Shown here one piece after another: positions 1 through 5,942 of a stretch of 10,326 bases of DNA; position 1 is the first letter of the stretch, and the number at the start of each line of letters is the position of its first letter. The notes beneath the pieces were generated by a model, which was not told the DNA's origin, ran no database searches, and saw only the letters and a list, made by a program, of their open reading frames with translations. The stretch covers positions 1 through 10,326 of the forward strand of contig JAEZDV010000015.1 of NCBI GenBank assembly GCA_023417985.1. Reading direction: 5' to 3'. The DNA comes from Actinomycetes bacterium. Its GTDB lineage: Bacteria; Actinomycetota; Actinomycetes; Mycobacteriales; Mycobacteriaceae. Made by a program: the position numbers and the translations under genes.

Positions 1-459
1 GTTCGCGGTCGGCAACGCCCGCAGCGATGTCACGGTGGAGTCGAGCGCGCGCGCCGCTTCGGCGCCCTTCGTCACGAAGTGGCGGGTGTAGTACGAGACG
101 TGCTCGTCGTGCTCGTGGAAGTGATGCGGGGTGAGCACCACGGAGAACACCGGCACATCGGTGTCGAGCTGGACACGCATCAATCCGTCGATGACCGCGG
201 TCGCGACGAAATCGTGCCGGTAGATCCCGCCGTCGACGACCAGACCGGCTGCCACGATGCCGGCGTAACGGCCGGTGCGGGCCAGGCGAGCCGCATGCAA
301 CGGGATCTCGAACGCTCCGGGTACCTCGAAGTAGTCGAGCGAGTCCGTAGACCATCCGAGCGAGGTGATCTCGTCGGTGAACCCGGCCTTCGCCTGGTCG
401 ACGATGTTGCGATGCCATGTGGCCTGGATGAACGCGATCCGGCCGGCGCTGTCAGTCAT
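1..459 (-). CDS. ribH2: 6,7-dimethyl-8-ribityllumazine synthase, type II (RibH2-like), 3' end cut by window
   Basis: This enzyme joins 5-amino-6-ribitylaminouracil and 3,4-dihydroxy-2-butanone 4-phosphate into 6,7-dimethyl-8-ribityllumazine, the penultimate step of riboflavin synthesis, in the cytoplasm. I read 153 residues with no stop before the window edge; about 158 are usual, so only a few C-terminal residues are missing. Seen motifs: IAFIQATWH at 8-16, with Trp15 at the place of the ligand-stacking aromatic; VPGAFEIPLHA at 46-56; GGIYRHDFVATAV at 77-89; and VFSVVLTPHHFHE at 104-116. HDFVATAV and TPHHFHE are the signature I know from Brucella RibH2 rather than from ordinary RibH. The ATG has no Shine-Dalgarno sequence but lies 7 nt after a TAGCGT -10 element, so it is probably leaderless. 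It stands alone here, divergent from the AbiEi-like gene. No FMN riboswitch fits in the short upstream region. It may be a second copy beside a housekeeping ribH elsewhere. Family call is secure; the type II subclass is likely. Confidence 0.93.
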   Translation of the reverse strand, partial: MTDSAGRIAFIQATWHRNIVDQAKAGFTDEITSLGWSTDSLDYFEVPGAFEIPLHAARLARTGRYAGIVAAGLVVDGGIYRHDFVATAVIDGLMRVQLDTDVPVFSVVLTPHHFHEHDEHVSYYTRHFVTKGAEAARALDSTVTSLRALPTAN

Positions 460-466
460 GAGAAGG

Positions 467-472
467 ACGCTA
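467..472 (-). promoter_or_regulatory. Candidate -10 element of ribH2 (leaderless)
   Basis: On the minus strand TAGCGT matches the actinobacterial TANNNT -10 pattern and is followed by 7 nt and then the ribH2 ATG. Transcription would thus begin at or next to the A of the start codon. No good -35 hexamer sits at 16-18 nt; TCGACC at a 20-nt spacing is the nearest resemblance. The absence of any Shine-Dalgarno sequence before the ATG supports a leaderless transcript. This is inferred from pattern alone. Confidence 0.4.
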
Positions 473-498
473 GCGCATGTATTTCTGGTGTTGGTCGA

Positions 499-517
499 GG
501 GCACCGGTTGGTGACCC
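499..517. repeat. Imperfect inverted repeat in the divergent promoter region
   Basis: GGGCACC and GGTGACCC flank a GGTT centre. They pair over 7 bp with one unpaired A at position 514. It lies between the two candidate -10 elements, nearer to ribH2. It could be an operator or chance; no known regulator site is recognised. Confidence 0.35.
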
Positions 518-530
518 CGTGTTCCACGCT

Positions 531-549
531 CGGTAAAAGGGCTTTTCCG
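531..549. repeat. Imperfect inverted repeat overlapping the -35 region of the AbiEi-like gene
   Basis: CGGTAAAAG and CTTTTCCG pair over 8 bp around GG, with one unpaired T at position 534. The A/T run stands out in otherwise GC-rich DNA. The right arm overlaps the candidate -35 (TTTTCC, 543-548) of the 579-1655 gene. That placement would suit autoregulation by the winged-helix protein encoded there. The structure is seen; the function is inference. Confidence 0.45.
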
Positions 550-571
550 TCGTGTACAGAGTGGCTAGTGT
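543..571 (+). promoter_or_regulatory. Candidate promoter of the AbiEi-like gene (leaderless)
   Basis: TTTTCC (543-548, a weak -35) is followed after 17 nt by TAGTGT (566-571, a TANNNT -10). Seven bases later comes GTG at 579, the same -10-to-start spacing seen at ribH2 on the other strand. This decides the start: in-frame GTG codons at 552, 561, 570 and 573 lie within the presumed promoter and would not be transcribed. Confidence 0.45.
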
Positions 572-578
572 GGTGGAT

Positions 579-1655
579 GTGACACAACAGGACTCCTTGG
601 CCGTAACGGAGAACTCCGCGGGTCCCCGGCCCGAACGCCACATCGACATCTACCGCCGTGCGGCCGCCGGACTCGAAGCGTGCCTGCCCCTCGGATGGAG
701 CCTGAGCGCCGATCGGCCCCGCTCCCCCGAAGCACCTCGACGGCTCCTCGTCACGGCGCCGGACGGCGAATCGGTGTCGTTCGCCGTCATCCCCTCCCGC
801 GGAGTCCTGAGCGGCGACGTCGCTCGCATCACGGCCGAGTTGTCCGAATCCGACAGAGGTTTCGTCTGCGCCCACTATCTGTCCGATCCGGTGCGACGAC
901 AGCTCGACCAGCACGGAATCTCCTATGCGGACGCCACCGGGAACCTCGCTCTCGTGGCGACACGCCCGGCGATCTGGGTGCGCAACCGCGGCGCCGATGC
1001 CGATCCCTGGCGCGGCCCGGGGAGGCCCTCCGGCGTCCTCACCGGTGAACCGTCCGACCGGGTGGTGCGTGCCCTGGCGGACCACGCGGGCGAGATCACC
1101 GTTCCGGAACTGATCAAGCTCTCGGGAGCGTCGACCGGCGCCACCTATCGCGTCGTCGAAGTTCTCGTCGAACGCGAACTGATCCGCCGCATCCCCCGCG
1201 GCGCGATCACCGAGGTGCGGTGGGAACCGATGCTGCGCGCGTGGGCCGCGGATCGAAAGGTCTGCGCGGTCCGCCGTTTCGCCGCGCCGGACGGCGTGGC
1301 CGCCGTTCGCGAGCGGCTCGCCGAGCACATCGACATTCCGTACGCGCTCACCGGTGTCGGAGCGACCGACTACGCGCAGCCGGCCGTGGTCGAGGTCTAC
1401 GCCGACGATCCGGACGAGTTCGCGTCGGCGCTCGGGTTGCGTCCCGTCGACCGCGGCGGCGATGTCGTCGTGGCGATCCCCTGGTCACCCGTGGTGTTCG
1501 ATCGAATGGACCGGCACGGCGGTGTGCGGCGTGTCGCGCCGTCCCACGTCTACGCCGACCTGCTGTCGGGGCCCTTCCGCAACGCCGACGCAGCAGAACA
1601 CCTGCTCACACAGCTGACGGCGGACGACGCGCGGTGGCGGCGCCCGGCCCGCTGA
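579..1655 (+). CDS. AbiEi-like winged-helix protein, function unknown
   Basis: The product has 358 residues from the GTG at 579; nine more N-terminal residues are possible from GTG 552. No signal peptide or membrane segment is visible. The N-terminal half carries a segment with SYADATGN followed by a short strand and then GPGRPSGVLTGEPSDRVV. A helix-turn-helix follows at about residues 155-215 (ITVPELIKLSGASTGATYRV, then VLVERELIRR). The C-terminal third (about 220-340) resembles the AbiEi-type nucleotidyltransferase-like module with YALTGVGATDY and a terminal SPSHVYADLL-like stretch (here APSHVYADLLSG). I know this arrangement from actinobacterial proteins annotated as HTH or type IV toxin-antitoxin AbiEi-family antitoxins. 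No AbiEii-type toxin gene follows: the next gene downstream is otsB. It is therefore more likely a stand-alone DNA-binding regulator than half of a toxin-antitoxin pair. Its target is unknown; the divergent ribH2 gene and its own promoter are obvious candidates. Confidence 0.8.
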   Translation: MTQQDSLAVTENSAGPRPERHIDIYRRAAAGLEACLPLGWSLSADRPRSPEAPRRLLVTAPDGESVSFAVIPSRGVLSGDVARITAELSESDRGFVCAHYLSDPVRRQLDQHGISYADATGNLALVATRPAIWVRNRGADADPWRGPGRPSGVLTGEPSDRVVRALADHAGEITVPELIKLSGASTGATYRVVEVLVERELIRRIPRGAITEVRWEPMLRAWAADRKVCAVRRFAAPDGVAAVRERLAEHIDIPYALTGVGATDYAQPAVVEVYADDPDEFASALGLRPVDRGGDVVVAIPWSPVVFDRMDRHGGVRRVAPSHVYADLLSGPFRNADAAEHLLTQLTADDARWRRPAR

Positions 1656-1682
1656 CGACGAAAGGAGCGTCTTCCATTGCCT

Positions 1683-1700
1683 CCGGGCACATGTCCCCGG
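1683..1700. repeat. 18-nt near-palindrome upstream of otsB
   Basis: CCGGGCACATGTCCCCGG pairs with itself at eight of nine positions; only 1688/1695 mismatches. It sits just upstream of TACGGT (1704-1709), which fits TANNNT and could be the -10 of the otsB operon, although no -35 is well placed (TTGCCT at 1677 is 21 nt away). A repressor site over the promoter is a reasonable guess. The rest of 1656-1796 shows no gene I would support. Confidence 0.35.
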
Positions 1701-1780
1701 GTGTACGGTTCGGTGTATGTGTTCTCCTCGCGGACAGGTACCGCACGGAGTCCGGAACGACCGGTGAGGAACCCGACGGC

Positions 1781-1786
1781 AGGAGG
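1781..1786 (+). promoter_or_regulatory. Ribosome binding site deciding the otsB start
   Basis: AGGAGG ends 10 nt before ATG 1797 and supports that start. A competing pair exists upstream in the same frame: AAAGGAG at 1661-1667, 9 nt before TTG 1677. I prefer ATG because the 40-residue extension from TTG is Pro/Arg/Gly-rich, resembles no OtsB sequence and would run through the palindrome. Confidence 0.6.
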
Positions 1787-1796
1787 TCCCGGCCAC

Positions 1797-2612
1797 ATGG
1801 AAACGGCGTCGACCGTGGGCGATCTGGCCCCGGCACTCGGATCGGAAGCACTGCGGCACCGGCTCGAGGGTCGCCGGCCGGCCGTCTTCCTGGATTACGA
1901 CGGTGTACTCACCCCGATCGTTCCTCGCCCCGAGGACGCGGTGTGGTCCGACAGCATGCGCCGTACGGTGATTTCGCTCGCCGAGCGGTGTTCGGTCTGC
2001 ATCGTCACCGGACGGGACCGCCAGGTGGTGCAGCAGTTGATGGGTGTCGACTCGCTGACCGTCGCCGGCAGCCACGGATTCGACATCTGGAGTCCCGATC
2101 AGGGGCAGGTCGTGCACGAGGCGCTCACCGATTTCACCGATCTGATCGCCGGGACCACCGCCACCCTGCGGGAGAGACTTCGCGGTCTCGAGGGCGTGTC
2201 CATCGAGGCCAAGCACGCATCGGTCGCGGTGCACTACCGGCGGGCCACACCCGAGACCCGCATCCGTGTCGACGAGGTCATCGACGATCTGCGCGACCGC
2301 AACCGCGATCGGCTGACGCTGGTCCCGGGAAAGATGGTGTACGAGTTCACCCCGGCGATCGACTGGAACAAGGGCAAGGCCGTACTCCACCTCATCGATG
2401 TCCTCGGGCTGACCTCCGACGACATCGTCCCGCTCTACCTGGGCGACGACATCACCGACGAAAGCGCCTTCCGCGCGTTGCGCGGCAAAGGGATCGGCAT
2501 TCTCGTCGGCCGCCCCGACGACCCGGAGATGGCAGGCCGCACCACCGCGGCCGAATTCGTGCTCAGTTCCGTGGAGGACGTCGAAAGGTTCCTGTCGAAC
2601 CTGGCCCGCTGA
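1797..2612 (+). CDS. otsB: Trehalose-6-phosphate phosphatase
   Basis: It hydrolyses trehalose 6-phosphate to trehalose and phosphate in the cytoplasm, the second step of the OtsA-OtsB pathway. The 271-residue product matches stand-alone OtsB length. All HAD-phosphatase motifs are present: DYDGVLTP at 33-40, with nucleophile Asp33 and acid/base Asp35; TGR at 71-73; the family-typical VYEFTPAIDWNKGKA at 181-195 with the motif III lysine; and GDDITDESAF at 216-225, binding Mg2+. SHGFD at 92-96 and the EAKHASVAVHYR cap segment at 137-148 are also typical of OtsB. It starts a three-gene operon: the GH65 gene begins 35 nt after its stop. No otsA is in the window, so trehalose 6-phosphate must come from elsewhere. 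All catalytic residues are intact, so it looks active. Actinobacteria often carry another OtsB, so this may not be the only one. Confidence 0.94.
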   Translation: METASTVGDLAPALGSEALRHRLEGRRPAVFLDYDGVLTPIVPRPEDAVWSDSMRRTVISLAERCSVCIVTGRDRQVVQQLMGVDSLTVAGSHGFDIWSPDQGQVVHEALTDFTDLIAGTTATLRERLRGLEGVSIEAKHASVAVHYRRATPETRIRVDEVIDDLRDRNRDRLTLVPGKMVYEFTPAIDWNKGKAVLHLIDVLGLTSDDIVPLYLGDDITDESAFRALRGKGIGILVGRPDDPEMAGRTTAAEFVLSSVEDVERFLSNLAR

Positions 2613-2637
2613 TCCGTCGCCCGCCGCTACTCGCCCT

Positions 2638-2642
2638 GGAGG
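2638..2642 (+). promoter_or_regulatory. Ribosome binding site for the GH65 gene
   Basis: GGAGG lies 5 nt before GTG 2648, in the 35-nt gap after the otsB stop. It fixes the start, because the open frame continues upstream for over 1 kb on the wrong frame of two other genes. Confidence 0.65.
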
Positions 2643-2647
2643 TACGC

Positions 2648-5092
2648 GTGTCCGACCCGGAGTTCACCCTCGAATACACCAACTTCGTTCCCGACGAGGA
2701 GGGCCTCCGCGAGTCGATGACCTCCACCGGCAACGGATACTTCTGCACCCGGGGCACGGCGGAGTGGGAGGACATGGGGGAAGTCCACTACCCCGGCACC
2801 TACTCCCACGGGTGCTACAACCGCGAGACCACGATCATGGGCGGGCGCCCTGTGCTCAACGAGGATCTGGTCAACCTGCCCAACTGGCTGGTGCTGAAAC
2901 TCCGCATCGAAGGCGAGGACGCGGTCCGGCTGTCGAACGTCGAGCTCCTGTCGTACCGGCACATCTACGACATCCGCACCGCCACGCTCATGCGGAAGAT
3001 CCGGTTCCGGGACCGGAAGGGTCGCGAAACGACGCTGCACAGCCGCCGGTTCGTGAGCATGGCCCACCGGCACCAGGCCGGGTTGTCCTGGACCATCACT
3101 CCCGAGAACTGGTCCGGGCGCATCGAGCTGGTGTCGGCGCTCGACGGGCGCATGACCAATCGAGCGGTCGCGCGGTACCGCGAACTCGAAGGCCGTCACC
3201 TCGATCCGGTCTCGCCCCGAACCTTCAGCGCCGACACGATCGCGTTGAAAGTGCAGACCCGCCAGTCCGACATCTACATCGCCCAGGCGGCCCGCACCCA
3301 GGTCTTCTACGAAGGCGAGCAGGACTGTCTCGACGTCGAACGCGACCTGTACCAGATGGAGGACTACATCCAGCAGGTCCTCGCCTTCGACGTCACCCAG
3401 GGCACGCCCGTGCGGGTCGAGAAGCTCGTCTCGATGTTCACCGCCCGCGACGATGCGATCACCGAACCGCTCGCGGCAGCGGGACGTCACGTGGTGCGTT
3501 ATCCGGGCTTCGACGAGGCATACGCCGAACACGAAGCCGCCTGGGACGAGTTGTGGGACATCTGCGACATCCGGGTGCCCAAGGAACCTCGTGTCCAGAT
3601 GCTGCTCCGCCTGCACGTCGCGCATGTGCTCCAGGTGTGTTCGCGGCACACCGCACGCCACGACGCGGGTGTTCCGGCACGAGGGCTCAACGGCGAGGCA
3701 TACCGCGGGCACGTGTTCTGGGACGAGTTGTACGTCTACCCGTTCCTGGATCTTCGGATGCCCGACGTGACCCGTGGCCTGATCGGCTACCGGTACCGCC
3801 GGCTGGTCGAGGCGCAGGCCGCAGCGTGCGAGGCGGGATACGACGGGGCGATGTTCCCGTGGCAGAGCGGCAGCGACGGCACCGAAGAAACACAGACCGT
3901 CCACCTCAATCCCCTCTCGGGGCAATGGGACCCGGATCTGAGCCGCAATCAGCGCCACGTGAGCGCCGCCATCTTCTACAACGTGTGGCGGTACTACCAG
4001 GCGACGGACGACTTCGACTTCCTCGCCGACTTCGGCGCCGAGCTGATGCTCGAGATCGCGCGGTTCTGGGCGTCGATCGCCCGGTACAACCCCGACCGCG
4101 ACCGTTACGAAATCCACGGCGTCATGGGGCCGGACGAATTCCATGAACGGTACCCCGGCGTCGAAGCTGCGGGAATCGACAACAACGCCTACACCAACGT
4201 CATGGTCGCGTGGATCGCCGGTAAGGCGCTCGACGTGCTCGAGCGACTGTCCGCGAGCCGGCAGACGGCGCTGCGCGCCCGCATGCGCGTGACCGACGAC
4301 GAGCTCGAGACGTGGTCGCAGATGACCACCAAGATGTACGTGCCGTTCCACGACGGGGTGATCAGCCAGTTCGAGGGCTACGACAAGCTCGAGGAGATCG
4401 ACTGGGATCACTACCGCAGCAAGTACGGGAACATTCAGCGGATGGACCGCATTCTGCGGGCCGAGGGCAAGGACCCGAACCGATACAAGGTCTCCAAGCA
4501 AGCCGACGCGGTGATGCTGTTCTTCCTGTTCGACTTCAACGAGCTGCAACCATTGTTCGCGCGACTCGGCTACGAGATCGATCGCCCCATGGCCGTCCGG
4601 ACGGTCGAGTACTACGACCATCGCACCTCACACGGGTCGACGTTGAGCTTCCTCACCTACGCGGGTGTGCTGGCGGCGTTCGATCCGGAGTCGTCGTGGG
4701 AGCGTTTCATGGTCGCGCTCGAGAGCGACGTGAGTGACCTGCAGGGTGGCACCACCAAAGAAGGCATCCACATGGGGGTGATGGCCGGAACGCTCGACCT
4801 GGTGCAGCGCTATTACGTCGGAGCCCGAATCTACGGCGGCGCGTTGATGTTCCGCCCTCGCCTGATGGACCGGCTCGACGGGGTGTCGTTCTCGATGCGG
4901 TACCGCGGCACCCCGCTGCGCGTGCGCATCTCGGGTGACAAATTGACCGTCCTCGTCGAGGCCGAAGGATTCCGGGTGCCGGTGCGGGTCGGTGTCGGCG
5001 ACAACATCCTCGAACTGGGGGCGGGCGCGTCGCACGTGTTCCAGATTCCGCCGGTGCCGTCGGCGCCGGATCTGCACGAGCAACCGGCCTGA
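2648..5092 (+). CDS. Glycoside hydrolase family 65 disaccharide phosphorylase (trehalose/kojibiose-phosphorylase type)
   Basis: GH65 inverting phosphorylases split alpha-glucosides with phosphate to give beta-glucose 1-phosphate and an acceptor sugar. The product has 814 residues, a normal family length. An N-terminal super-sandwich domain spans about 1-280. The (alpha/alpha)6 catalytic barrel follows: RGLNGEAYRGHVFWDELY, FPWQSGSDGTEETQ, then GVMGPDEFHE, whose Glu497 is the expected general acid. KQADAVML (Lys617) and THE SHGSTLS segment (661-667) match the phosphate-binding elements. A small C-terminal beta domain closes the protein. No signal peptide is seen, so it acts on an intracellular sugar. 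It lies between otsB and a beta-phosphoglucomutase-like gene 19 nt downstream, which points to trehalose or trehalose 6-phosphate as substrate; kojibiose, maltose or another glucoside cannot be excluded from the sequence. As I recall, M. tuberculosis Rv3401 and the C-terminal part of Rv2006 are relatives. Family certain, substrate inferred. Confidence 0.92.
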   Translation: MSDPEFTLEYTNFVPDEEGLRESMTSTGNGYFCTRGTAEWEDMGEVHYPGTYSHGCYNRETTIMGGRPVLNEDLVNLPNWLVLKLRIEGEDAVRLSNVELLSYRHIYDIRTATLMRKIRFRDRKGRETTLHSRRFVSMAHRHQAGLSWTITPENWSGRIELVSALDGRMTNRAVARYRELEGRHLDPVSPRTFSADTIALKVQTRQSDIYIAQAARTQVFYEGEQDCLDVERDLYQMEDYIQQVLAFDVTQGTPVRVEKLVSMFTARDDAITEPLAAAGRHVVRYPGFDEAYAEHEAAWDELWDICDIRVPKEPRVQMLLRLHVAHVLQVCSRHTARHDAGVPARGLNGEAYRGHVFWDELYVYPFLDLRMPDVTRGLIGYRYRRLVEAQAAACEAGYDGAMFPWQSGSDGTEETQTVHLNPLSGQWDPDLSRNQRHVSAAIFYNVWRYYQATDDFDFLADFGAELMLEIARFWASIARYNPDRDRYEIHGVMGPDEFHERYPGVEAAGIDNNAYTNVMVAWIAGKALDVLERLSASRQTALRARMRVTDDELETWSQMTTKMYVPFHDGVISQFEGYDKLEEIDWDHYRSKYGNIQRMDRILRAEGKDPNRYKVSKQADAVMLFFLFDFNELQPLFARLGYEIDRPMAVRTVEYYDHRTSHGSTLSFLTYAGVLAAFDPESSWERFMVALESDVSDLQGGTTKEGIHMGVMAGTLDLVQRYYVGARIYGGALMFRPRLMDRLDGVSFSMRYRGTPLRVRISGDKLTVLVEAEGFRVPVRVGVGDNILELGAGASHVFQIPPVPSAPDLHEQPA

Positions 5093-5111
5093 CCGGACGA
5101 CGGGAGCGACG

Positions 5112-5915
5112 ATGGGCGGGCACGAACTCCGCGGCGCAATCTTCGATGTCGACGGGGTGCTCGTCGACTCACCCCACGAGCATGCGTGGCGCGAGAGCCT
5201 GCGCGAGTTGATGCAGGGAGAGTGGGCGCCGATCCGCGAGAGCAGCACGTGGTCGGAGGAGGCGTTCACACCCGGCGTCTACCAGGATGTGATGTCGGGC
5301 CGGCCGCGGATGGAGGGGGCCGGTGCCGCGTTGCGATACTTCGGGATTCCGGACGACGACGAACACCTGCGCGCCTATGCGGACCGCAAGCAGAACCTGC
5401 TGATCCGCTTGATCGACGAGGGACGATTCGAGGCGTACCCGGACGCGCTGCGGTTCGTACTCGCGATGCGCGGCGCGGGCGTGCCCATCGCGGCAGCGTC
5501 GTCGTCGAAGAACGCGTTCCGGTTCCTCAGAGCGGTGCGGATGGACGTGTTCGCCCGGAACGAAGGCTTCGACGTCGCCGTCGCCGAGGGCAGCACGCTG
5601 AGCGACATGTTCGACGCGGACCTGTCGGGCCGCGATTTCGCCCGTGGAAAACCCGATCCCGAAATCTTTCTCACCGCGGCGGCCGAACTCGGCGCCCCGG
5701 CGGACTCCTGCGTCGTCGTCGAGGACGCGGTCAGCGGAATCGAAGCAGCCGTAGGTGGCGGGATGCTGTCGATCGGTGTGGCACGCGCCGACGACGAGCG
5801 GGGCCTTGCCGAGGCGGGCGCCGACCTCGTCGTCACTTCCCTCGACCAGGTCGACGTGGCCCGGCTCGTCCGCGGTGAGCCCGTGCTGCGCCGCCCGGAA
5901 ACCGATCTCGCCTGA
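5112..5915 (+). CDS. Beta-phosphoglucomutase-like HAD protein
   Basis: The likely reaction converts beta-glucose 1-phosphate to glucose 6-phosphate, using the product of the GH65 phosphorylase. The 267-residue protein shows the HAD core: DVDGVLVD at 12-19 with Asp12 as nucleophile and Asp14 as acid/base; SSSKN at 130-134, matching the SASKN of known beta-phosphoglucomutases; GKPDPEIF at 179-186 (Lys180); and VVEDAVSGIEAA at 202-213 (Glu204, Asp205). The segment between motifs I and II is a helical C1 cap, longer than in the Lactococcus enzyme, as in the actinobacterial Rv3400 type. The ATG follows GGGAG at 5102-5106 by 5 nt, and only 19 nt separate it from the GH65 stop, so it is co-transcribed. 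Related HAD phosphatases share these motifs; the GH65 neighbour is the main argument for mutase activity. Confidence 0.87.
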   Translation: MGGHELRGAIFDVDGVLVDSPHEHAWRESLRELMQGEWAPIRESSTWSEEAFTPGVYQDVMSGRPRMEGAGAALRYFGIPDDDEHLRAYADRKQNLLIRLIDEGRFEAYPDALRFVLAMRGAGVPIAAASSSKNAFRFLRAVRMDVFARNEGFDVAVAEGSTLSDMFDADLSGRDFARGKPDPEIFLTAAAELGAPADSCVVVEDAVSGIEAAVGGGMLSIGVARADDERGLAEAGADLVVTSLDQVDVARLVRGEPVLRRPETDLA

Positions 5916-5942
5916 GAGACCGGAATTTCCGCGCGCAATCAC

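Noticed and set aside
79..582. A 167-codon plus-strand frame over the start of the window.
   Set aside because: It is antisense to ribH2, whose motifs on the minus strand are unmistakable, and it runs into the divergent promoter region.
1220..2647. Upstream continuation of the GH65 frame by about 476 codons.
   Set aside because: It crosses two well-supported genes in the wrong frame and is Arg/Pro/Gly-rich; GGAGG before GTG 2648 marks the true start.
2627..4621. A 664-codon open frame on the minus strand, antisense to the GH65 gene.
   Set aside because: It mirrors the codon bias of the GH65 gene, encodes a low-complexity V/D/H/R-rich sequence with no recognisable motif, and the plus-strand gene is certain.
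5916..5942. CGGAATTTCCG (5921-5931) as a bidirectional terminator between the convergent genes.
   Set aside because: The stem is only 5 bp with a 1-nt centre and no T-run follows on either strand.
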